Of a DNA stretch of 64,000 bases, positions 35,147 to 45,727 are shown piece after piece (the stretch's first letter is position 1; each line of letters begins with the position of its first letter). Under the pieces are notes generated by a model. The model had not been told where the DNA came from, did no database searches, and worked only from the letters and a program-made list of their open reading frames with translations. Made by a program: the position numbers and the translations under genes. This DNA comes from Paraescarpia echinospica. Its lineage: Eukaryota > Annelida > Polychaeta > Sabellida > Siboglinidae. The stretch is from contig CM034531.1 in NCBI GenBank assembly GCA_020002185.1, forward strand, positions 49,471,629 to 49,535,628. The letters are read 5' to 3'.

Positions 35147-36346
35147 GTAGAGAATTTACTTGTGGAGTGTCAACATGAAAGGAATAGTAAAAAGCAGTAC
35201 AGGAGAAATTTCCACAAAGGAAAATATAAGGACATAAAGAAATATTTAGCAAAGATAGACTGGAATAACACACTGAAGAATAAGACAGCAACAGAATGCT
35301 GGAATATCTTAAAGAGTGAAATTGAATGCATCATTGTCAAATTTTTTCCCTTAAAAAACACGGGAAACGGTCCAAAAAGAAACACTTATCGAAAGAAGCC
35401 ATTAGAAAAATTAAGTATAAACAAATTATGTGGAAGTCATATAGATGTACTGGAAATGATGACGACTACAACATTTATAAAGAAGCACTAAACCAAGCTA
35501 CAGCTGAAATTAGAAATTCAAAGAGAAGCTATGAACATAAATTAGCTTGTAATATAAAACATGACAGCAAGAGTTTTTATGCGTATGTTCGAAGCAAACA
35601 GAAAGTTCAGGGTAAGGTCGGTCCTCTAGAAGATAGTGCTGGAAATATAATATCACAGGGATTCTTAATGGAAGAAGACCTGAATGAGTATTTTAGTTCA
35701 GTGTTTACCAGAGAAGACATTAGTTCACTGCCAGTACCAGAGGCTAAGTTCAAGAGGGCAGAATCAGACTATTTAAGACAGTTAATTGTAACCCCAGAAA
35801 TGGTAGCTAAGAAAATTAGGTCTATGAAGGATAATAAATCACCTGGAGTGGATGGTATTCCACCCAAACTACTATTGGAAATTGTAGAACAAATTAGCAT
35901 ACCACTTGCAACAGTTTTCAACTTGTCATTAGAAGAGGGAGTGGTTCCTTTAGAATGGAAAGAAGCAAACATTATACCGTTATTTAAAAAAGGTTCGAGA
36001 AACAAGTCAAATAATTATACACCAGTGAGTTTAACATTGGTGATTTGTAAATTATTAGAAAGACTAATTAAAGATTACATGGTGGATTTTCTTGTTACAC
36101 ATAACTTGATAAACCCATCTCAACATGGGTTTCTAAAAGCGAGGTCATGCTTAACAAATATGTTATGTTTTTTGGAAGATATCACTAAGTGGGTAGACGA
36201 GGGATCACCAGTAGATATCATCTACTTAGATTTTCAAAAAGCTTTCGACAAAGTGCCACATCAAAGATTACTGTTTAAACTAAAGGCCCATGGCATAGGA
36301 AATGGTATAATTAACTGGATAGAAAAATGGCTGATTGACAGAAGAC
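35147..36346 (+). pseudogene. CR1/L2-type LINE ORF2, copy B (interrupted by LTR element)
   Basis: The longest open part runs 35326-36378 (350 codons). Residues 169-179 are DNKSPGVDGIP and residues 300-308 YLDFQKAFD, the first RT palm motifs. Upstream, 35138-35491 carries the N-terminal extension in another frame, joined by a frameshift near 35340. The LINE stops after gacagaagac at 36346, where an LTR begins with TGTCACGG, so the catalytic FADDT box and tail are missing from this copy. From about 35506 onward the sequence is repeated at 40410 as part of a ~4.9-kb tandem duplication. Confidence 0.88.
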
Positions 36347-37913
36347 TGTCACGGATTAGCAAGGTCTCCGTACACTAGATGGCTCAGTCTAGTAGGGTTC
36401 TTATATATCAAGGTCAATGCATATGAGAAGGAACGGTGACCGTGAACAAGCAACAAAGAACGAGGAAAATTTAATACTTTATTACAAGATATCTTCCTTT
36501 TGGTAAATATCTCAATTAACAAAATAAACAAAATAAAGAAATCCCGTAACCAAATCTTAATAGAACATAATAAACAATTAACACTGAATCTTTCGATTAT
36601 CAAATTCTACTTCCTTTCTAAAGTGGATTATACCGCTATACGACCATACACTAGGCGCCAAGTGTTATCTAAGAATAACTCCCATAATATAAATACACAG
36701 TATAAGCTAGTCCTCGCGGACTCTCATTACAGTAATATGTTACAACACACACATATATTTATATATATGTGAATACTTCATGGGTAATAATACCTCACTT
36801 CAAAACCCACAGATAACTACTAATTATAATACAGCAAATAATAGATACGTTCAATCAGAAAATAAACATTTACACTGGGCTAGTCCCATCTCGAATATAT
36901 ACGAACGTTTGTTGAAGTCAACACGCCGAGCTCGGAACACAATTAGAACGGTGTATCTCGGGCGCACGAGTGATGATGCCGGGCACTTGACGATTGCCGT
37001 CGTACGCCGCGAATTCTCGAGTCGCGTCCGTTCAGTGATCGCACGGTCGCAAACGATTGCGAAGTCAGTTGAATACGTTCAACTGAAAGACGAAGCCGGG
37101 CAGTAGACGCTTACCGCCGGCCGCTACGAATTCGAACGAGAGGTCTTGTTTTGTCGCAAACGATCGAGAAGTCGGATGAACGGGTTTGCGCGAATGACGA
37201 CGCCTAGCAGTATACGTTTACCGCCGGCCGCTACGAGTCGCATTCGGTCAAGCTTTCTGACGATATCGCTGTGAGACCGCCGTTCGAGGATGGCCCGTGC
37301 TGGGTGAGCGCGTCGCGATTATCGCTCATCGACGCAAATACGTTGGGGCCGACCGGAACGTTGTCTCAAAGTACTGCTGACGTGGCGGCATGGTTTCTTC
37401 GAAGTTCGATCGAATAGTCACTCTGGACACTGAATATTACACACACAAAAGCTTGGGAACGTAACCCACGTTAACGATTCCCACCACGCTTTACGACTTT
37501 CCTTGCCATTCTCTTGGCAGCAGGGCAACCTGTCTAGTTCAACCCTGGATCTGTCCCAGTCCTTCGCCAGCGCCCAGATGGCAAAATGCGTACAATAAAC
37601 GTTTATATAAGCAGACCTAATTACACATCATATGACAGGTTTCCATCATTTCTATTGGCTAATGTAATATACAATTCAAACTAGGCATTGTGGAACACCC
37701 TCTCTAAGATTACAGTGAAACCACCTGCTTGCCTAGAAACACTAGCAACAGAATACCACGCTTCACTGAGCGCATCTGCAACCGAGTTGCTGTAATTACG
37801 TAACTAAGGCGGTTGGTTAACAATATGTCTATCTACTGGCTTGACCTTCCTCATTTATAAAATTAAACCTCAGGAAAGTAGATTAAACATTCAGAAATAG
37901 CAGAAATGCTACA
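36347..37913 (-). mobile_element. long terminal repeat, element G1 (3' LTR)
   Basis: A 1,567-bp LTR in minus orientation. Its element-sense start is TGTAGCATTTC at 37913, just after a purine tract (AGCGGGGGG), and its end is CCGTGACA at 36347, which gives the TG...CA boundaries. It inserted in LINE copy B after gaagac. The middle (about 36920-37400) is GC- and CpG-rich, in sharp contrast to its surroundings, and contains about three diverged ~105-bp tandem repeats. The second copy is at 41240-42807 and a partial third at 45973-46590. Confidence 0.85.
36945..37265. repeat. three ~105-bp CpG-rich repeats within LTR
   Basis: Landmarks recur about every 105 bp: gccgggca ... gacg ... ccg ... cgaatt (about 36978), gccgggcagtagacgcttac (about 37095) and gcctagcagtatacgtttac (about 37202). 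The latter two are followed by cgccggccgctacga. In the last two units tcgcaaacgat marks the start (37047 and 37154). These could act as enhancer or promoter repeats in the LTR; that role is inference. Confidence 0.6.
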
Positions 37914-38100
37914 TTACCCCCCGCTAAGAATCTACTTCCTGAACAAAAGTATTAAGAAATAAATTCAATACACTAATTTAATACATTACATTTAATACAA
38001 TAAATAACCTGGCGATCACTCGCCGAACTAGTAACTATCTAGTTGCACAAAATTGTTTTATGACACTTCATTGTCTCAACTAATTTGATGGAACCTACAT

Positions 38101-39348
38101 CTATTCCATTCGGCTTAGGTAGTCTGCACCTATGTTATCTGTTCCAGGGATTGACTCTACCCGGAAACGGTAGGGTTGGACTTTAAGAGCCCATCGCATA
38201 ACGCGATTGTTTGTCAACTTCGCAGTGTTTAGGAATTTCAGGGATCGCTGATCACACTGCACAATGAAACTTCGCCCATATAGGTATAAGTTAAATTTCT
38301 CGAGTCCCCAAACAATTGCCAGACATTCTCTTTCTATTACGGAATATCGCCTTTGCGTGGGATTGAGCTTCTTGCTCGCAAACGTGACTGGGAGTAAGAC
38401 TCCGTTATTCTCTTGGAGTAACATTGCTCCGAGTCCGGTATCGGACGCATCTGTACGCAAGACAAAGGGTCTGTTTATGTCAGGCAATTTGAGGATAGGC
38501 GCCTTACACAGGGCCTGCTTCAGTTGAATGAAGGCCTTATCCGCCTCATCATTCCAACTTACCTTGTTAGGCTGTTTTGCCTTTGTGAGATCAGTCAATG
38601 GAGCCGCGATTCTGGAATATCCATTAACAAACTTCCGGTAATATCCTGCTAAACCTAGAAAAGACCTCACTTGTTTCTTCGTGGTAGGAATGGGCGCATT
38701 CCTAATCTTGTTTACCTTGTCTTCCTGGGTCTTCACTTCTCCTTGTCCTACTTGGTGTCCCAGGAAATCAACGGATTCAAACCCAAGATAACACTTCGAC
38801 GGTTTTATAGTGAGACCCGCTTGTCTCACTCGGACGAACACTGCTCGCAGTGTTGATAAGTGATCGGCCCATGTTGAGGTGTGAATCAATACATCGTCAA
38901 CATAATTGGTAACACCACCGAGGCCATCTAAGAGTATGCGCATCATGCGACTGTACGATGCGCCGGCGTTGACTAGACCGAAAGGCATGACGCAGAATTG
39001 GAACAACCCTTGGGGAGTACAAAATGCGGTTTTCTCCTTATCTTCCGGTTCCATCCTTATTTGCCAGTAGCCTTTGCAGAAATCTAGTTTGGACAAGTAC
39101 CTATCCTGCCCCACCTCAGCCAAGATAGTATCGGGATTTGGCATAAGTTCTGCTTCGAATTTAGTAACCTTGTTTAACTGGCGAAAATCTACTACCGGTC
39201 TGTATGTGGAGTCAGATTTACGAATTAATAACAAAGGCGATGAGTACGGTGAATGAGATGGCTCAATCACGCCCATTTCTCGCATCTTCTCAACCTCCTG
39301 TTTTACCACTCCCAACTTGGCTAATGGAATATAGGAAATAATGAACAC
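38101..39348 (-). CDS. LTR element G1: reverse transcriptase and RNase H
   Basis: A 415-codon open frame. The first ~55 residues are the RT N-terminal region (EPSHSPYSSPLLLIRK). LDFCKGYWQI at 88-97 holds the first catalytic Asp and NYVDD at 148-152 the YxDD box. LGLAGYYRKF at 231-240 is the gypsy-type thumb motif. RNase H follows with TDASDTGLGAML at 299-310 (Asp300), the ERE pair at 339-341 and CDQRSL at 365-370, ending ADYLSRME. The frame ends just before the polypurine tract and 3' LTR, so RNase H is the last domain. The start shown is only where the frame opens; the true N-terminus is in the upstream block, separated by a ~190-bp insertion. The sequence is of Ty3/gypsy type. Confidence 0.93.
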   Translation of the reverse strand: MFIISYIPLAKLGVVKQEVEKMREMGVIEPSHSPYSSPLLLIRKSDSTYRPVVDFRQLNKVTKFEAELMPNPDTILAEVGQDRYLSKLDFCKGYWQIRMEPEDKEKTAFCTPQGLFQFCVMPFGLVNAGASYSRMMRILLDGLGGVTNYVDDVLIHTSTWADHLSTLRAVFVRVRQAGLTIKPSKCYLGFESVDFLGHQVGQGEVKTQEDKVNKIRNAPIPTTKKQVRSFLGLAGYYRKFVNGYSRIAAPLTDLTKAKQPNKVSWNDEADKAFIQLKQALCKAPILKLPDINRPFVLRTDASDTGLGAMLLQENNGVLLPVTFASKKLNPTQRRYSVIERECLAIVWGLEKFNLYLYGRSFIVQCDQRSLKFLNTAKLTNNRVMRWALKVQPYRFRVESIPGTDNIGADYLSRME

Positions 39349-39525
39349 TCCCGCTTACTACTTACAGATCTACAATAGACGCTCCCCGTAACCGGAAGCC
39401 TCCGGGCCGCGATTGACTGTATTCCACCACACCAGTAACAGCTTGTTTGATTATTGTATCATTAGACCGGATTTACTATTAAATACGTGATTAAATGCAA
39501 GAGAACTTCGTTCTTCTTTAGAATA
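39349..39525 (-). other. insertion splitting reverse transcriptase (element G1)
   Basis: The RT N-terminal motif ends CKPYP at about 39525 and the RT resumes at IPLAKLG near 39330. About 190 bp between them has no RT similarity and contains stops in the needed frame. A short cctat occurs at both edges. The same insertion is in the second copy (44243-44419), so it predates the tandem duplication. No consistent GT...AG borders suggest an intron. Confidence 0.6.
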
Positions 39526-40410
39526 GGGTACGGTTTGCATCTCACGGGACTAGAGGACGTTACCTCAATGGCATGGAACAAGACACTAGTTTGCCCCGGA
39601 GTGCTCGAAAAGATGGAAGGAAATTCTACCATTAGCTGTTTCAAGTCTCGTGTCTGATCAGGTGATAAACTATCACTCACATGGACGTCCCGAAGGTTTT
39701 CCTCTCTCTCAGGAATGGGAAAATCCTCATCAGTCTCACAATCAGGTTGTTCTTCGACAACAGCAGCTAAACCTAGCATCTCCACATTACCTCTCTCATA
39801 GTATTTCTTCATCATGTTGATGTGGAAGAGTTTACGATTATCTCCGATCTTTACCCGATAATCGTTTATCCCCACTCTCTCTATCACCTCATATGAACCC
39901 TTCCATTGCATGAGCAACTTGTTTGAATCAGTGGGGAGAAGGATGAGGGCTTTGTCTCCTACTTCTAGGGTTCTCACCTTGGCCTTTCGATCAAAGTGTT
40001 CATTATACCGGTCTTGAGAATTCTTAAGATTCTCTCTAGCTAGTTCGCAAGTTGATTCTATCCGATTACGGAGATCCACTACGTACTGGTACGTTTCTAC
40101 TAGCTCATCGTCTGGTTTCTCATTCTCCCATAACTCTCTAAGAATCATCATAGGCCCCCTGACTGTCCTTCCATAGAGTAACTCAAAAGGGGAAAATTTC
40201 ATGCTCTCCTGGGGTGCTTCGCGGTATGCAAACATGAGAGGTTCCAGATACCGATCCCAGTCTCGTGGACGTTCAGAGCACATCCGCCTTAGCATCCGTT
40301 TTAAGGTACCGTTCTATTTCTCTACCAATCCATTTGTCATGGGATGGTAAGAAGAGTGGACTTGTTGGATAGAGAGTAACCTAGCTACCTCGGTCATAGT
40401 TTTTGACACG
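39462..40410 (-). CDS. LTR element G1: integrase C-terminus fused to RT N-terminus (partial)
   Basis: The 277-codon frame 40295-39462 begins within the integrase catalytic domain after its Glu (YGRTVRGPMMILRELW at 41-56). It continues through the integrase C-terminal fold (QWKGSYEVIERVGINDYRV at 130-148), then a linker, then the RT entry region (FPSIFSSTPGQT at 225-236, CKPYP at 253-257). So integrase precedes RT in one frame, the reverse of the usual Ty3/gypsy order. A TAG at about 40313 separates this frame from the upstream integrase. At about 40410 integrase is cut off where the second tandem unit starts with LINE sequence. Confidence 0.9.
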
Positions 40411-41239
40411 AAATTAGAAATTCAAAGAGAAGCTATGAACATAAATTAGCTTGTAATATAAAACATGACAGCAAGAGTTTTTATGCGTATGTTCGAAGCA
40501 AACAGAAAGTTCAGGGTAAGGTCGGTCCTCTAGAAGATAGTGCTGGAAATATAATATCACAGGGATTCTTAATGGAAGAAGACCTGAATGAGTATTTTAG
40601 TTCAGTGTTTACCAGAGAAGACATTAGTTCACTGCCAGTACCAGAGGCTAAGTTCAAGAGGGCAGAATCAGACTATTTAAGACAGTTAATTGTAACCCCA
40701 GAAATGGTAGCTAAGAAAATTAGGTCTATGAAGGATAATAAATCACCTGGAGTGGATGGTATTCCACCCAAACTACTATTGGAAATTGTAGAACAAATTA
40801 GCATACCACTTGCAACAGTTTTCAACTTGTCATTAGAAGAGGGAGTGGTTCCTTTAGAATGGAAAGAAGCAAACATTATACCGTTATTTCAAAAAGAAAC
40901 AAGTCAAATAATTATACACCAGTGAGTTTAACATTGGTGATTTGTAAATTATTAGAAAGACTAATTAAAGATTACATGGTGGATTTTCTTGTTACACATA
41001 ACTTGATAAACCCATCTCAACATGGGTTTCTAAAAGCGAGGTCATGCTTAACAAATATGTTTTTTGGAAGATATCACTAAGTGGGTAGACGAGGGATCAC
41101 CAGTAGATATCATCTACTTAAGATTTTCAAAAAGCTTTCGACAAAGTGCCACATCAAAGATTACTGTTTAAACTAAAGGCCCATGGCATAGGAAATGGTA
41201 TAATTAACTGGATAGAAAAATGGCTGATTGACAGAAGAC
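40410..41239 (+). pseudogene. CR1/L2-type LINE ORF2, copy C (tandem copy of B)
   Basis: Near-identical to 35506-36346 in copy B, including the junction with the LTR at gaagac. It is decayed a little further: 7 bp are lost near 40893 (frame shift after IIPLF), and small indels near 41060 and 41120 shift the frame again around the YLDFQKAFD region. It starts abruptly inside the LINE, directly against truncated integrase of element G1, so it arrived by duplication and not by its own insertion. Confidence 0.9.
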
Positions 41240-42807
41240 TGTCACGGATTAGCAAGGTCTCCGTACACTAGATGGCTCAGTCTAGTAGGGTTCTTATATA
41301 TCAAGGTCAACGCATATGAGAAGGAACGGTGATCGTGAACAAGCAACAAAGAACGAGGAAAATTTAATACTTTATTACAAGATATCTTCCTTTTGGTAAA
41401 TATCTCAATTAACAAAATAAACAAAATAAAGAAATCCCGTAACCAAATCTTAATAGAACATAATAAACAATAACACTGAATCTTTCGATTATCAAATTCC
41501 ACTTCCTTTCTAAGGTGGATTATACCGCTATACGACCATACACTAGGCGCCAAGTGTTATCTAAGAATAACTCCCATAATATAAATACACAGTATAAGCT
41601 AGTCCTCGCGGACTCTCATTACAGTAATATGTTACAACACACACATATATTTATATATATGTGAATACTTCATGGGTAATAATACCTCACTTCAAAACCC
41701 ACAGATAACTACTAATTATAATACAGCAAATAATAGATACGTTCAATCAGAAAATAAACATTTACACTGGGCTAGTCCCATCTCGAATATATACGAACGT
41801 TTGTTGAAGTCAACACGCCGAGCTCGGAACACAATTAGAACGGTGTATCTCGGGCGCACGAGTGATGATGCCGGGCACTTGACGATTGCCGTCGTACGCC
41901 GCGAATTCTCGAGTCGCGTCCGTTCAGTGATCGCACGGTCGCAAACGATTGCGAAGTCAGTTGAATACGTTCAACTGAAAGACGAAGCCGGGCAGTAGAC
42001 GCTTACCGCCGGCCGCTACGAATTCGAACGAGAGGTCTTGTTTTGTCGCAAACGATCGAGAAGTCGGATGAACGGGTTTGCGCGAATGACGACGCCTGGC
42101 AGTATACGTTTACCGCCGGCCGCTGCGAGTCGCATTCGGTCAAGCTTTCTGACGATGTCGCTGTGAGACCGCCGTTCGAGGATGGCCCGTGCTGGGTGAG
42201 CGCGTCGCGATTATCGCTCATCGACGCAAATACGTTGGGGCCGACCGGAACGTTGTCTCAAAGTACTGCTGACGTGGCGGCATGGTTTCTTCGAAGTTCG
42301 ATCGAATAGTCACTCTGGACACTGAATATTACACACACACAAAAGCTTGGGAACGTAACCCACGTTAACGATTCCCACCACGCTTTACGACTTTCCTTGC
42401 CATTCTCTTGGCAGCAGGGCAACCTGTCTAGTTCAACCCTGTATCTGTCCCAGTCCTTCGCCAGCGCCCAGATGGTAAAATGCGTACAATAAACGTTTAT
42501 ATAAGCAGACCTAATTACACATCATATGACAGGTTTCCATAATTTCTATTGGCTAATGTAATATACAATTCAAACTAGGCATTGTGGAACACCCTCTCTA
42601 AGATTACAGTGAAACCACCTGCTTGCCTAGAAACACTAGCAACAGAATACCACGCTTCACTGAGCGCATCTGCAACCGAGTTGCTGTAATTACGTAACTA
42701 AGGCGGTTGGTTAACAATATGTCTATCTACTGGCTTGACCTTCCTCATTTATAAAATTAAACCTCAGGAAAGTAGATTAAACATTCAGAAATAGCAGAAA
42801 TGCTACA
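41240..42807 (-). mobile_element. long terminal repeat, element G2 (3' LTR)
   Basis: A 1,568-bp copy of the LTR at 36347-37913, with the same TG...CA boundaries, the same host position in LINE sequence and scattered single-base differences (for example gatgtcgctgtg here, gatatcgctgtg there). Confidence 0.88.
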
Positions 42808-42994
42808 TTACCCCCCGCTAAGAATCTACTTCCTGAACAAAAGTATTAAGAAATAAATTCAATACACTAATTTAATACATTACATTTAATACAATAAATA
42901 ACCTGGCGATCACTCGCCGAACTAGTAACTATCTAGTTGCACAACATTGTTTTATGACACTTCATTGTCTCAACTAATTTGATGGAACCTACAT

Positions 42995-44242
42995 CTATTC
43001 CATTCGGCTTAGGTAGTCTGCACCTATGTTATCTGTTCCAGGGATTGACTCTACCCGGAAACGGTAGGGTTGGACTTTAAGAGCCCATCGCATAACGCGA
43101 TTGTTTGTCAACTTCGCAGTGTTTAGGAATTTCAGGGATCGCTGATCACACTGCACAATGAAACTTCGCCCATATAGGTATAAGTTAAATTTCTCGAGTC
43201 CCCAAACAATTGCCAGACATTCTCTTTCTACTACGGAATATCGCATTTGCGTGGGATTGAGCTTCTTGCTCGCAAACGTGACTGGGAGTAAGACTCCGTT
43301 ATTCTCTTGGAGTAACATTGCTCCGAGTCCGGTATCGGACGCATCTGTACGCAAGACAAAGGGTCTGTTTATGTCAGGCAATTTGAGGATAGGCGCCTTA
43401 CACAGGGCCTGCTTCAGTTGAATGAAGGCCTTATCCGCCTCATCATTCCAACTTACCTTGTTAGGCTGTTTTGCCTTTGTGAGATCAGTCAATGGAGCCG
43501 CGATTCTGGAATATCCATTAACAAACTTCCGGTAATATCCTGCTAAACCTAGAAAAGACCTCACTTGTTTCTTCGTGGTAGGAATGGGCGCATTCCTAAT
43601 CTTGTTTACCTTGTCTTCCTGGGTCTTCACTTCTCCTTGTCCTACTTGGTGTCCCAGGAAATCGACGGATTCAAACCCAAGATAACACTTCGACGGTTTT
43701 ATAGTGAGACCCGCTTGTCTCACTCGGACGAACACTGCTCGCAGTGTTGATAAGTGATCGGCCCATGTTGAGGTGTGAATCAATACATCGTCAACATAAT
43801 TGGTAACACCACCGAGGCCATCTAAGAGTATGCGCATCATGCGACTGTACGATGCGCCGGCGTTGACTAGACCGAAAGGCATGACGCAGAATTGGAACAA
43901 CCCTTGGGGAGTACAAAATGCGGTTTTCTCCTTATCTTCCGGTTCCATCCTTATTTGCCAGTAGCCTTTGCAGAAATCTAGTTTGGACAAGTACCTATCC
44001 TGCCCCACCTCAGCCAAGATAGTATCGGGATTTGGCATAAGTTCTGCTTCGAATTTAGTAACCTTGTTTAACTGGCGAAAATCTACTACCGGTCTGTATG
44101 TGGAGTCAGATTTACGAATTAATAACAAAGGCGATGAGTACGGTGAATGAGATGGCTCAATCACGCCCATTTCTCGCATCTTCTCAACCTCCTGTTTTAC
44201 CACTCCCAACTTGGCTAATGGAATATAGGAAATAATGAACAC
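42995..44242 (-). CDS. LTR element G2: reverse transcriptase and RNase H
   Basis: A 415-codon frame nearly identical to 38101-39348, keeping the LDF, YVDD and RNase H TDAS motifs at the same residues. The two differences I see are both in RNase H (NPTQMRYSVVERE here, NPTQRRYSVIERE there). It stays fully open, so the duplication is recent relative to decay. The 3' end leads into the polypurine tract and LTR at 42807. Confidence 0.93.
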   Translation of the reverse strand: MFIISYIPLAKLGVVKQEVEKMREMGVIEPSHSPYSSPLLLIRKSDSTYRPVVDFRQLNKVTKFEAELMPNPDTILAEVGQDRYLSKLDFCKGYWQIRMEPEDKEKTAFCTPQGLFQFCVMPFGLVNAGASYSRMMRILLDGLGGVTNYVDDVLIHTSTWADHLSTLRAVFVRVRQAGLTIKPSKCYLGFESVDFLGHQVGQGEVKTQEDKVNKIRNAPIPTTKKQVRSFLGLAGYYRKFVNGYSRIAAPLTDLTKAKQPNKVSWNDEADKAFIQLKQALCKAPILKLPDINRPFVLRTDASDTGLGAMLLQENNGVLLPVTFASKKLNPTQMRYSVVERECLAIVWGLEKFNLYLYGRSFIVQCDQRSLKFLNTAKLTNNRVMRWALKVQPYRFRVESIPGTDNIGADYLSRME

Positions 44243-44355
44243 TCCCGCTTACTACTTACAGATCTACAATAGACGCTCCCCGTAACCGGAAGCCTCCGGG
44301 CCGCGATTGACTGTATTCCACCACACCAGTAACAGCTTGTTTGATTATTGTATCA

Positions 44356-45189
44356 TTAGACCGGATTTACTATTAAATACGTGATTAAATGCAAGAGAAC
44401 TTCGTTCTTCTTTAGAATAGGGTACGGTTTGCATCTCACGGGACTAGAGGACGTTACCTCAATGGCATGGAACAAGACACTAGTTTGCCCCGGAGTGCTC
44501 GAAAAGATGGAAGGAAATTCTACCATTAGCTGTTTCAAGTCTCGTGTCTGATCAGGTGATAAACTATCACTCACATGGACGTCCCGAAGGTTTTCCTCTC
44601 TCTCAGGAATGGGAAAATCCTCATCAGTCTCACAATCAGGTTGTTCTTCGACAACAGCAGCTAAACCTAGCATCTCCACATTACCTCTCTCATAGTATTT
44701 CTTCATCATGTTGATGTGGAAGAGTTTACGATTATCTCCGATCTTTACCCGATAATCGTTTATCCCCACTCTCTCTATCACCTCATATGAACCCTTCCAT
44801 TGCATGAGCAACTTGTTTGAATCAGTGGGGAGAAGGATGAGGGCTTTGTCTCCTACTTCTAGGGTTCTCACCTTGGCCTTTCGATCAAAGTGTTCATTAT
44901 ACCGGTCTTGAGAATTCTTAAGATTCTCTCTAGCTAGTTCGCAAGTTGATTCTATCCGATTACGGAGATCCACTACGTACTGGTACGTTTCTACTAGCTC
45001 ATCGTCTGGTTTCTCATTCTCCCATAACTCTCTAAGAATCATCATAGGCCCCCTGACTGTCCTTCCATAGAGTAACTCAAAAGGGGAAAATTTCATGCTC
45101 TCCTGGGGTGCTTCGCGGTATGCAAACATGAGAGGTTCCAGATACCGATCCCAGTCTCGTGGACGTTCAGAGCACATCCGCCTTAGCAT
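44356..45189 (-). CDS. LTR element G2: integrase C-terminus fused to RT N-terminus
   Basis: The 277-codon frame matches that of G1: integrase core end, C-terminal fold at 130-150, linker, then RT entry motifs at 225-257. It is followed by the same insertion (44243-44419) before RT resumes. A TAG separates it from the upstream integrase frame, where the residue after GLVEK should continue into NGTLKRML. The stop is in both copies. Because integrase C-terminus and RT N-terminus share one continuous frame, the order integrase then RT is intrinsic to the element and not an artefact of joining neighbours. Confidence 0.92.
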   Translation of the reverse strand: MLRRMCSERPRDWDRYLEPLMFAYREAPQESMKFSPFELLYGRTVRGPMMILRELWENEKPDDELVETYQYVVDLRNRIESTCELARENLKNSQDRYNEHFDRKAKVRTLEVGDKALILLPTDSNKLLMQWKGSYEVIERVGINDYRVKIGDNRKLFHINMMKKYYERGNVEMLGLAAVVEEQPDCETDEDFPIPEREENLRDVHVSDSLSPDQTRDLKQLMVEFPSIFSSTPGQTSVLFHAIEVTSSSPVRCKPYPILKKNEVLLHLITYLIVNPV

Positions 45190-45207
45190 CCGTTTTAAGG
45201 TACCGTT

Positions 45208-45723
45208 CTATTTCTCTACCAATCCATTTGTCATGGGATGGTAAGAAGAGTGGACTTGTTGGATAGAGAGTAACCTAGCTACCTCGGTCATAGTTTTTGA
45301 CACGAACTGACTTCCATTATCGCTGAGTACTACTTTAGGCAGACCCACCCTTGAGAAAATCTTTAGAAGAGCCTCTGCTATCGTTTCCATGTCAATATTC
45401 GACACTGCTACCGCTTCTGGGTATCTAGTAACAAAATCTACCAGGGTAAAGATCCACCGATTACCTCTCTCTGTCACTGGGGTTATGGGACCAACCAAAT
45501 CTATCGCTACCTTTTCAAAGGGCGTGTTTACGATGGGGATCATCTGTACAGGAGCCTTAGGGACATTGCCTCGACTAACGGTCCTCTGACAGATGTCACA
45601 TGACTGGCAGAATCTGTGGACATCACCCACTATCCCTGGCCAGTAGAAGTTAAGGAAGATTCTGTCTAGCGACTTCCTAATTCCCTGATGTCCAGATAGG
45701 ATGGTTTCATGTCCTAACGTCAT
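45208..45723 (-). CDS. LTR element G2: integrase zinc-binding and catalytic core
   Basis: A 171-codon frame. GHETILSGHQG at 4-14 and CQSCDICQ at 39-46 form the HHCC zinc finger. IDLVGPI at 74-80 has the first catalytic Asp (75), SDNGSQF at 134-140 the second (135), and HPMTNGLVE at 162-170 the catalytic Glu (170). All three DDE residues are present. The frame ends at the TAG mentioned above and opens after a stop and frame change near 45725. This is the only copy of the core in the window, because G1 is truncated before it. Confidence 0.92.
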   Translation of the reverse strand: MTLGHETILSGHQGIRKSLDRIFLNFYWPGIVGDVHRFCQSCDICQRTVSRGNVPKAPVQMIPIVNTPFEKVAIDLVGPITPVTERGNRWIFTLVDFVTRYPEAVAVSNIDMETIAEALLKIFSRVGLPKVVLSDNGSQFVSKTMTEVARLLSIQQVHSSYHPMTNGLVEK

Positions 45724-45727
45724 GACT

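Noticed and set aside
36780..37388. Plus-strand ORFs within the LTR (also at 41672-42309 and 45896-46569)
   Set aside because: They are conserved only because the LTR is duplicated. They lie antisense to the element and have no recognisable domain.
38264..39256. Plus-strand ORFs opposite the RT/RNase H frame
   Set aside because: Antisense shadows of a clear minus-strand coding region.
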